A DNA stretch of 64,000 nucleotides from Eucommia ulmoides (Eukaryota; Streptophyta; Magnoliopsida; Garryales; Eucommiaceae), in assembly GCA_016647705.1 (NCBI GenBank), contig CM028340.1, positions 15,887,001 through 15,951,000 on the forward strand. The letters are read 5' to 3'. Shown here piece after piece: positions 56,230 through 64,000 of this stretch (position 1 is the first letter of the stretch; each line of letters starts with the position of its first letter). The position numbers were made by a program, and so were the translations under genes. The notes beneath the pieces are model-generated. The model saw nothing but the letters and a program-made list of their open reading frames with translations. It did no database searches and was not told the origin of the DNA.

Positions 56230-57417
56230 TATTAAATCATTTATTTCACATAATATTCTCATGTAATTCAATTAATTTGCACAATAATCCCCTTTGGACA
56301 GGTAAATGCACAAATTAATCTGAAATTTTCTCATCAACAAAATAAAAACTCAAAAACTTACAAACTATGTTGGTTAAATCACTTTGGTAAAATAACATAA
56401 ACAATTCACAAGCAAACATTCTAAATTGAAAAAAATTAAGTTATATTGTCCAATAATTAAATTAATCTGTACAATAACCTCATTTGGGCAGGTAAATGCA
56501 TAAATTAATTTAAAAAAAAAAATTCATCAACAAAATAGGAACTTAAAAACTTACAAATTATATTGGTTAAATCACTTTGGTAAAATAACCTCAACAATTC
56601 ACAAACAAACGTCCCAAAATGGGAAAATTAAGTAATATTGCCCAACTATTAAATTAATCTGTACAATAACCCCCTTTAGGCAGGTGAATGCACAAATTAC
56701 TTTAAAAAAAATTTCATTAACAGAATAGAAACTCGAAAACTTGCAAACTATATTAGTTAAATCACTTTGGTAAAATAACCTCAACAATTCACAAGCGAAC
56801 ATTTCAAATTGAAAAAATTAAGTTATATTACCCAACAATTAAATTAATCTGCACAATAATCCCATTTGGGCAAATGAATGCACAAATTAATCTAAAAAAA
56901 ATTTTATCAACAAAATAGGAATTCGAAAACTTGCAAATTATATTGGTTAAATCATTTTGGTAAAATAACCTCAACAATTCGCAAGCAAACGTTCCAAAAT
57001 GAAAAAATTAAACAATATTGCCCAATAATTAAATTAATCTGCACAATAACCCCCTTTGGGCAGGTAAATGTACAAATTAATCTAAAAAAATTTCCATCAA
57101 CAAAATAGAAACTCGAAAACTTATAAACTATATTGGTTAAATCACTTTGGTAAAATAACCTCAATAATTCATAAGAAAACGTTCCAAATTGAGAAAAATT
57201 AAGTTATATTGCCCAACAATTAAATTAATCTGCACAATAACCCACTTTGGGCAGGTGAATACACAAATTAATCTTAAAAATTTTTTATCAACAAAATAGG
57301 AACTCCAAAACTTACAAACTATATTGGTTAAATCACTTTGGTAAAATAATCTCAACAATTCACAAGTAATCATTCTAAAATGGGAAAATTAAACAATATT
57401 ACCCAACAATTAATAAT
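56230..57417. repeat. ~190 bp tandem repeat, six copies, in element M
   Basis: Each unit carries CTTTGGGCAGGTAAATGCAC, AAATTAATCT, AACTCGAAAACTTACAAACT, TTGGTTAAATCACTTTGGTA and AATTCACAAGCAAAC. Copies are centred at about 56290, 56480, 56675, 56865, 57055 and 57245. Three similar minus ORFs (56599-57373) are repeats of one another, not genes. Confidence 0.93.
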
Positions 57418-58560
57418 GCATATTAACGACATATATGCATATGATCAAAATAAGATAAAGTACGCTACAAAATGTACTTTCAGTGATCAACGAACAGTTA
57501 TAGTTGCAAGAATTTGAACAATAATTTTACTATACTTTAAAACTAATTATTAAATTAGTCTTTATATAGAATAAAGAAAATTAAGAGCCTAAAAATTATA
57601 AAATTATAATTAATCATAATTAGTATTTTTATGGGCTCCTTAATATGAACCTCAAGTTTGAAAGTTGTAAGTAAAAAAAAAAATTAGTTAACTGAGATAT
57701 TACATAGGCCCAAATACAAAATCAATATCTATATAATGAGCCCAAATTTGGATCCCTACCAAGATATTCTTGTCATAATGATAGTGTTTCTGATTCACGA
57801 CCTTCACATATATTCATGAATAATTTACTCATATTAGAAATTCCATCAGATTTCTTAATTAATAAAAAATTAATGGCCCAACAATCCCATTAGAATATAT
57901 ATGTATGACCCATTAAACACTTTAAGGTCCAGGCAATATAAGAAGAAATCCATACAAAATTATACAAAAATAACTCAGTACTTTTCTATTATTCCAAAAC
58001 GCAAATATATTGCCCCAAACATAGCCCAAATTCGGAAAATGAAAGATCTCATTTTTGTAATAACCAAATTAGTTATTAACATCATACTTAAACCACTAAA
58101 ATCCTGAATACATATCATATATATGATTGTCTACGACCACTTTTCAACAGTGCTCTATTCAATTTAGCTTCCATCAGGTTATCAAAATAAAATAAGGATA
58201 TAATTTTCTTAATCATGTCACTCATCATGTAAGTATTTCACAAAGACAACAAATAGAAAAATAAGGAGTCGATTCACTTTAGGATTTCTAACCATCAATT
58301 ACATGAATAAAATAGTCATATGGACAGTAATCCAAACAACCAAATTTACACAATTTCTAAACTTTAGGGGTTAATTGTGTAATTAACCATTCTTACTAGT
58401 TTCAGTTCATTGTACTTCAGAAAAGAACATATAAAGTTAATAAGACATCTTATATATTTAAATTGAAACTATTTGGAATAAGTGAGATTCTAGTTAAATT
58501 TCTAGGGTACTTAGTGTCAAAACCCCTAACCCTAATTTCAATCTCCTCTGCCATACCATC
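57418..58560. other. Element M interior, non-coding
   Basis: AT-rich sequence with scattered GGCCCAA words, no ORF or repeat of note. Confidence 0.55.
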
Positions 58561-58626
58561 TGAACGTTGCCACCACCTCGTTGCCACCATTTGACTCTAT
58601 CAAATGAATGTCGACGTTTTTATCAA

Positions 58627-58812
58627 GGGCAATGTGGACTTTTGACAAACTACTACGAACGAATATCGGGTGAAAACTCAACATCGATGTGGAATTCAAC
58701 ACGCTCAACATCTAACAAGAGTCTTAAAGTAGAAAACCCAATAGGTCTAACTCAGTCTCAAATAAAACCTTAGCTCAGGATTAGGTAACACAATTGGTGT
58801 AGGATTCAACAA
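58627..58812 (-). mobile_element. TRIM fragment (diverged relative of 3333-9478)
   Basis: Contains GGGCAATGTGGACTTTTGAC, AAACTACTACGAACGAATAT, CAACATCGATGTGGAATTCA, then a degraded LTR (AGGTCTAACTCAGTCTCAAA ... TGTAGGATTCAACA). Confidence 0.75.
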
Positions 58813-60440
58813 AGAATAATATCGCCAAAATAAAATAAACACACCATTTATAGCTCATTTTGTGAGCAATGTGTAATTACCCAGTCATCTAATCTGAACT
58901 AGGGTCACATCTTCATGATCAATTGAAAAGTACTTAGAATGTGAAGTAGACTTTGGGATGCTTCTTCATGAGCCAAGATAATAAAACTCAATGCATGAAT
59001 TGACTTCTTTGAGCTCTCATGTTTGCTCTTTAAAATAATAGAAACAAACCATTTTCACTCGAATAATAACTTATCATAGTTTATTCATCATATAACCAAT
59101 CAAAGAAAGGGATATATGCATTATCCCTATAATACTTACTCTATCCATTTACAATTAATAAGAACTACTCAGGTAGCATGGAGTTTATCGTGTATAAATA
59201 GCAATGAAGCAAAAGAGTATATGAAAAATCAATGTCCAAATTCTCCTATAATTTTCATTATCAGAAATCAATTCAATTATCTAAAATAAGGCAGCAATTA
59301 AAATAAAGTGGAATTTATCCACTTTCTACTAGAAGATTAGCACTAATCAATAGTCAATAGGTATATGCTCATAATTCATTTACAATAATAAAACAACTTC
59401 CTCAAATATATCAATATGTTGACTTATTAATGCCTAATTTTTAGCAGTCGGTCACATTTCATATTCCTCATTAACTTTCAAATTTATACATTTCATATTC
59501 ATCCATTTAACCTTCAGGTTTGTAGTAAGAGATTATGGTAGTAGAATATGACTAAATGAAATTAGATAGTACGTCAAAAGAATCGCAATATTATAATGTA
59601 CTTAAATTACGATACCATAATTTTTTTTAGTATAAATCTGAAAATTAAATGCGACAATCAGAAATTATAACTAATTATTAAAAAATAATTCAATCATAAC
59701 TGCTAAAATAGTCCACCCAAAAAAAAAAATTTGATGTGCTCCAAGTGATATCAAGAATCATGATTAGAAAAGTTAGGTAATTCACGATCAACCGCAAAAT
59801 AGAACTCCAATTCAATAGCAGAATTGTTTACTATCTCATTTTTATTTCATATTAACCAAAAATGGGAAAAACTAAGAATAACAGATTTGGACAGTTAAAA
59901 AATAATAAGATATTCCAAGAAAAATTCAGTGATGAATTAAAGCACCATAGATAAAGCTAAAATCATAAGGATGACATCAAAATCTAAATCGGTTACAATA
60001 GTTCTGCATAGAATAATTTATCAAACTTGTTTCCATTTCTGGAATACTCCAAAACGAAAACATAATTCATATCCCATCTCATCCTAGATTATTGGAAGTT
60101 CTCATATCATACTCCATTCAACCCAAAATCTAAGAAATTGGAACAACTGAAGCTATTAAACTAATTTTTTTTTCGTGATTTAAAGCTAATTAAGAGAGTA
60201 CATATCAATAAATCTTAATCTAGGGAGAGTGAGTAGAACAATACTATTCCAAATCATTCAATATAATTTCTGTAAAATTTTCAACAGAAAATAATGCCTA
60301 AAAATAATTTTAAACTAATTAAATCTTATAATAAGTAATAATTAATTAAAAATTATTTTTAGTCCTCAAAAAACAAAATAAATTTTATAGAAAATTAGAG
60401 GACGAAAAAACAAGTACACAGGAAAAAAGGGACCTAAAAC
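58813..60440. other. Element M interior, non-coding
   Basis: AT-rich, with no retrotransposon motif. The nearest thing to coding is a 60-codon ORF at 60487 in a locally GC-rich patch (CACGCGCCCCCACTCTCTTG, about 60460), considered chance. Confidence 0.5.
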
Positions 60441-60614
60441 GGGTCCCAGATGAGCCTTCACGCGCCCCCACTCTCTTGTTGCGCGAGTGGGGAAAGTCCA
60501 GACCAGCTGGAGGTTGTGTCTTCAACCTCTAGTCGGGTCTGAACCAGGTCGTTTTGACCCGGTTTTGGCCCGCTTTTGTAAAACCTTAAAATCGCGTTGT
60601 TTTCTCCCATTTTT

Positions 60615-61193
60615 TTTATGGGTTTATGTAGATCTATGTTTTTCTAATACGTATATAACAGTTAATTGAAGAAACATTAATAGAAATATCACCAAAAATA
60701 AAAAAACAAGTTGAAGTTTAGGCTACGAACTCTAGAAAACTCCCGAAACCGAAACTTGAGGCCATGATTTCTGGTATTTTTTTTTATATGATTGCATGTA
60801 AAAACTTAGAGCTTTTATTCCTCTTGATTCAATCTTTAATTTGATATATTACATATGTTATTTGGTTGTGTAATTAAAAAGTATTTCGTGATTTAATTTT
60901 CGGCTTCGAAACCCTAGTGAAACCGAGATTCGTTTTTAAAATCGAAGGATATAGACGCGGTTTTGATACAATTAAACATCATGTAAATATTTTAAATTAA
61001 TATTGGATTCAAACCCATATAAAATTCGGTAGAAATATGGGTTACAATCAAGTTTTAGGTTTTTGGACATGGAGGAGTGAGAAACCTTAAAATCGCGACT
61101 TGTTTTTTTATTTTTGGTGATATTTCTATTAATGTTTCTTCAATTAATTGTTATATACGTATTAGAAAAACATAGATCTACATAAACCCATAA
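60615..61193. repeat. ~100 bp inverted repeat at the right end of element M
   Basis: ATGGGTTTATGTAGATCTAT through TTTTTCTAATACGTATATAA to TCACCAAAAATAAAAAAACA (60615-60710) recurs as reverse complement at 61095-61193. Confidence 0.9.
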
Positions 61194-61839
61194 AAATATT
61201 CCAACAGGATTATCTCATCGATGATCTGAGTTCATGTTCGTTGAACTGTTTCCGGTCGTATCCCTGGCGGCAATATTGCATGATTGTTCGATTTTTTATC
61301 TAAATCGATCACAAGAATAAGCGGTCATTGGAAGTAGAGAAATCTCTGCGGAAAAGCCGATTGAAATATGCATAGCCGTCGACGACAATGTCGGCATTTC
61401 AGAAAACTTCGGTGGCGGTGATCAACGCTATCAAGCATTTTCCCTTTACCGCTGCCGCTAAGGGTGCGTCGAGAGAGAACAAGCATAACAAAGTAATATT
61501 GCCTAGGAGCTTCTCCAGGAAGCTGTTGAGATGAAGCTTTTGGAGGAGAATTGTTCAAAAGGAAATCGAGTCGCGGAATTTGCTCAACAAATTCGCAGAG
61601 AACAAATCGAAGCCGTTAGAATTTTCGCCTCCTGTCGTCGTTGTAACAACCACCGCGATCACCTCCGCCTGTTACGGGGGTAAAGTCCAAGGAGAGAGGG
61701 AGGGAGGGGGTGATGTCTAGGGAGGATAAGGAGAGAAAGAGAGAAAGAGAAAGAGAGAGTTGAACGGGAGAGAGAGAGGGGGTTGAAAAAGAAGAAAGAA
61801 AAGAAAAAGTAAAGAAAAGAAGAAAAATATAAATAAATA

Positions 61840-62006
61840 AATAAAATACTATTTTGCCTCTGAAATCTGTTAGATTTGACGAAAAATCTAACAGAATGAC
61901 ATTTTAAAACTGTGTTCATACGTGGAGGGTTCAAAATGAAACGCCCAAACTTAATAGGACTACTTATAAATATATTAATAGTTAGAAGGTTTAAAATGTT
62001 TTTTCC
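61840..62006. repeat. Right terminal inverted repeat of the Pack-MULE
   Basis: Reverse complement of 53448-53640. Confidence 0.85.
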
Positions 62007-62140
62007 TTTTTTTTTTTTTTTTTTTTTAATAAGAATGCCGAAAACGGGAACGAGTAGCAAGATAAAATGCAATGTCTACATCTACAATATATAAATGACC
62101 AAACATTGTCTAATTACAAAGATAGAGCTACTCATTGTGA
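62007..62140. other. Poly(T) and short spacer after the Pack-MULE
   Basis: Eighteen T residues then unremarkable sequence. Confidence 0.5.
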
Positions 62141-62215
62141 ATACAACAACAACAATAGCCAATCCTTTATCTCACTTATGTAGGGTCGGCTACATGAATT
62201 CATTTACGCCATAGT
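62141..62215 (-). mobile_element. SINE 3' fragment (Au-SINE-like) with (TTG)n tail
   Basis: ACAACAACAACAATAGCCAA followed by TAGGGTCGGCTACATGAATT. Read on the minus strand this is the well-known plant SINE end (GTAGCCGAC...) with a (TTG)n tail. The tRNA-derived head is not visible. Confidence 0.65.
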
Positions 62216-62460
62216 GATTGATTGTGAAAGGTTTGATAAAATTATTTAATTATCTGGTTAGAAAAATTCAATATTCGATTATGTATTTTCGTTATTCTTT
62301 TTTTCACTACACTTTTGTTTTTCTATGTACTTTAATTGCTATCCCATTCAATGTTCGATTATGTATTTTCGTTATTCTTTTTTTCGTTGCCTACTTTAGT
62401 TTTACTAAGCACTTTAATTGTTATCCCATTCAATATTAATATGCTTTTTTCCCTGAAATT
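62216..62460. repeat. ~85 bp direct duplication
   Basis: ATTCGATTATGTATTTTCGT and the following TATTCTTTTTTTC ... CACTTTAATTG(C/T)TATCCC occur twice in tandem (about 62270 and 62352). Confidence 0.85.
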
Positions 62461-62749
62461 TGTTACTGCAATTATTTTAATTTTGTACTAATTCGATTGA
62501 AATTAACATCTTCCAAATATATTGTAAGGTCAATCATGAAAATAATTAAAAAAAAATAAATAAATACTAATTAAGTAACTAAAGGTCAAGCTCTTCAAAG
62601 TCATTATTAGGTTTTCATATATATGAAATTGGAAAACAAATATATAGACATAATGGTTTAAAACAAAAAAAAAAAAAAAAAGGTAATGTCTCATATAAAA
62701 AAATAAAAAAAGAAAAATGAGACAAAAAAGAATAAAATAAATTTTAAGG

Positions 62750-63085
62750 GTAAAAACGCTATATATTGAATAGCGTTTTTAAACATTTAAATACTATTTA
62801 AGATAGCGTTTTAACAACATACAAAAAAAAATAAAAAATAAAAAATAAAAAATAAATAAAGATGGTCATCACTCTTATGATAAAAACACTATTCGACATA
62901 GCGTTTTTAGATACTAAAACGCTATTTGAGATAGCTTGTCCAACAAAGTTTCACACTTAGCCAATTTCGACGTTTAGATATATCTAAAAACGCTATTCAA
63001 AATAGCTCCTTCACCCAAGTAAAAATATACTATCTCATCTAGCGTCTTCATTGAGGAAGACGCTATTTGAGATAGTATTTGCATT
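62750..63085. repeat. Array of palindromic AAACGCTATTYGAGATAGCGTTT-type motifs
   Basis: Seven variants within 330 bp, for example ACGCTATATATTGAATAGCG (62757), ACGCTATTTGAGATAGC (62919) and GACGCTATTTGAGATAGT (63059). Each can fold on itself and all can cross-pair. Confidence 0.88.
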
Positions 63086-63438
63086 TTCTGCAAGTACGGT
63101 AAATGGAGAAATAAATCCCCAAGTGCCGTAAAGAGGGAAAATGGCCAAACTCCCCTGGAAAAACTCATTTTAGAACAATATAGATGATATATTTTAATAT
63201 TTTATCAATAGTTGGAATACAATAATCATGTGAATATAATTTTAGTGGTAATTTTACACAAGTGTAAGACTGGAATAAAATTTCTTTACTTCGGGGGGTA
63301 TGTATAGAACAAAGGGAGCTTATATAGAACCTCTCGCAAAATTATCAAGTTTTTTTTTTTATTAGACAAAATTACCCCTAAAAAGGAATAACATGACTCT
63401 ATGTATAGGTTGAGGGTAGCAAGTAGCTGAGAATTGAA
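63086..63438. other. 3' flank of the NBS-LRR gene
   Basis: Non-coding. It should contain the 3' UTR and polyadenylation region of the minus-strand gene; AATAAA on the minus strand cannot be singled out. Confidence 0.5.
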
Positions 63439-64000
63439 TCAAGTTGCCATGAAATGAAGGAGGAGAGCAGCCTTGGTGACCTCTTCATCCCACTCCAATG
63501 TATCCCACCACTCCTTGCTCCCATACACTCTTGGCACTTTTGAGGACCCATTGGGAGCCTTCAATGGAAGCCTCCTCAGCTTGGGGCAATCAACCACAGC
63601 AATCCTCTCCAAGGAAGGGAAAGCCATTACCTTTTGGGAGATACTCGTTAAACTCGGGAGGTCCCTTATCGATATTGACCTAAGGCGTTGAAACAACAAC
63701 CCATCGTCTCCTTCTTCTTCGCTACCCACGACTTGTTCCATCTCCTTGCAGTAGAACAAGTAGAGAGTTTCAAGATTTGGAAGCCTTGAAATCCACGACA
63801 CATTCCTCAACCCGTTGCAGTACCATATGTTGATGGAATGGAGATTTCTGAGGCAACCTTGAGTCACCGGATTCCTCCATACCGTGGTGAGGCTTGGAAG
63901 GCCATGGAGAGCAAGAACCTCAAGTTCCGGCAGCCAATTTTTCCCCACCCCGGCCCCAATGTTCAAGAACTTCAAGTCACAGCAGTTGTTGATACTTAGC
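63439..64000 (-). CDS. CC-NBS-LRR disease-resistance-type protein, C-terminal LRR part (5' end outside window)
   Basis: An open frame enters at 64000 (LSINNCCDLKFLNIGAGVG) and ends MAT-stop at 63439; no internal start is needed. Leucine-rich repeats in the loose plant NLR style are visible: LPELEVLALHGLPSLTTVW, LRNLHSINIWYCNGLRNVSW, LPNLETLYLFYCKEMEQVVG, RLRSISIRDLPSLTSI and FPSLERIAVVDCPKLRRLP. The tail KVPRVYGSKEWWDTLEWDEE closely resembles the C-terminus of RPS2/RPS5-class (At4g27190-like) CNL proteins, which act as intracellular immune receptors. No frameshift is seen in the 187 codons present. Coiled-coil and NB-ARC domains must lie to the right of the window, so intactness of the gene is unknown. 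Confidence 0.9.
   Translation of the reverse strand, partial: LSINNCCDLKFLNIGAGVGKNWLPELEVLALHGLPSLTTVWRNPVTQGCLRNLHSINIWYCNGLRNVSWISRLPNLETLYLFYCKEMEQVVGSEEEGDDGLLFQRLRSISIRDLPSLTSISQKVMAFPSLERIAVVDCPKLRRLPLKAPNGSSKVPRVYGSKEWWDTLEWDEEVTKAALLLHFMAT

Larger units (their letters stand above)
54242..61206 (-). mobile_element. Element M: 7 kb non-coding LTR-type element with GGATT target duplication
   Basis: TGTTGATTATTTC to AAATATTCCAACA (TG...CA) with GGATT at 54237-54241 and 61207-61211. Removal restores the pseudogene frame (LKD then DYL share the duplicated bases). Left LTR 54242-54703 ends AAATATTCCAACA and is followed by TTCTTCCACTTGGGC, the complement of a purine tract, so M lies on the minus strand. 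No gag or pol anywhere. The interior holds tandem repeats and a TRIM fragment. The right LTR is not readily alignable beyond its last bases. Confidence 0.82.
54172..61680 (+). pseudogene. 5' fragment of a plant DUF4378-like gene, split at 54241/61207
   Basis: ATG at 54172 follows a UTR-like leader: MATSLSRDLKSRKSLSKPLM then LKD, broken by element M. The same frame resumes at 61207: DYLIDDLSSCSLNCFRSYPW, then FQKTSVAVINAIKHFPFTAA, then VILPRSFSRKLLR. This order (LKDxLxDDLSSCSSNGFRSFPRR...ASxAVINAIKxLPF...LPRSLSRKLL) is the N-terminal signature I associate with plant proteins ending in a DUF4378 domain, of unknown function. Three in-frame stops (after RFFI, KYA and KLLR) make it non-functional even without M. 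The homology ends near 61680 in GA-rich sequence and the DUF4378 domain is absent. The family name is from memory and less certain than the fact of a gene fragment. Confidence 0.68.
53448..62006 (+). mobile_element. Probable Pack-MULE carrying a host gene fragment, split by LTR element M
   Basis: The first ~190 bp (GGAAAAAGTACATTTTAAAC, ACCCTCTAACTATTAA, CGTTTCATTTTAAACCCTCC, TTTTTCATCAAATCTAACAG) recur as reverse complement at 61840-62006, ending exactly at matching GGAAAAA/TTTTTCC. Between these inverted termini, once M (54242-61206) is removed, lies ~1.6 kb containing the 5' region and first coding part of a plant gene. Long TIRs around a host gene fragment are the definition of a Pack-MULE. 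Poly(T) flanks hide any 9 bp duplication. Alternative: two independent MITEs facing each other. Confidence 0.65.

Noticed and set aside
56599..57373. Three similar minus-strand ORFs of about 70 codons (CELLRLFYQSDLTNIVCKF)
   Set aside because: They are the same frame in successive copies of the ~190 bp tandem repeat, with changing ends and no start context; not a gene family.
58567..58773. 68-codon plus ORF
   Set aside because: Falls on the TRIM fragment at 58.63-58.81 kb and reflects that repeat.
62974..63168. 64-codon minus ORF
   Set aside because: Overlaps the palindrome array and has no recognisable domain; likely chance.
1..64000. tRNA, rRNA, snRNA or miRNA genes
   Set aside because: Only tRNA-complementary primer sites of LTR elements were seen; no cloverleaf with A and B boxes or rRNA core sequence was recognised by eye. 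A tRNAscan or Rfam search would be decisive.

Overview
This is a plant nuclear window, almost certainly a eudicot. It holds intron-rich plant gene families, Ty1/copia and Ty3/gypsy elements with initiator-Met-tRNA primer sites, a Helitron, MULE/hAT-type elements and a SINE tail, in AT-rich sequence. No RNA gene, operon or prokaryotic signal was seen. Only two host genes are recognisable as potentially functional; most of the rest is nested transposable elements (TEs).

Region 1 (1-19.7 kb) is one gene on the minus strand: a U-box/protein-kinase gene (plant PUB family, UspA-type N-terminus, coiled coil, kinase, U-box). Eight exons could be placed with GT-AG borders and compatible phases (2,064 coding bases, 688 codons). 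The last U-box exon is not in the window. Three copia insertions lie in its introns: the 3' end of copia A (1-1.45 kb, opposite strand), complete copia B (3.89-9.36 kb, itself inside a tandem TRIM) and copia C (13.1-19.1 kb, itself split by solo-LTR-like element D).

Region 2 (19.7-26.8 kb) holds the gene's upstream flank, an LTR-like element (F) and a ~3.9 kb Helitron containing a MULE-type MITE. Region 3 (26.8-46.5 kb) is a broken Athila/Tat-like gypsy element. Its RT-RNaseH-integrase half is on + (27.1-36.5 kb) and is split by a 7 kb long-LTR copia. Its gag-PR-RT half is on - (42.4-46.5 kb). Between them lies a coding-free LTR element (K). The minus half is further split by a hAT-like MITE and by element E, a relative of D.

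Region 4 (46.8-53.4 kb) has LTR-like element G, the 3' end of a second long-LTR copia (L) and AT-rich filler. Region 5 (53.4-62.0 kb) is a probable Pack-MULE: ~200 bp inverted termini around the 5' part of a plant gene (DUF4378-like), split at codon level by a 7 kb non-coding LTR element (M) with a GGATT target duplication. Region 6 (62.0-64 kb) has a SINE tail, a palindrome array and the 3' end of a CC-NBS-LRR resistance-type gene on the minus strand, running off the window.

The genes do not form a pathway. The main story is the order of insertion events, which can be read from target-site duplications and interrupted reading frames. All calls come from reading the sequence; no database search was run.
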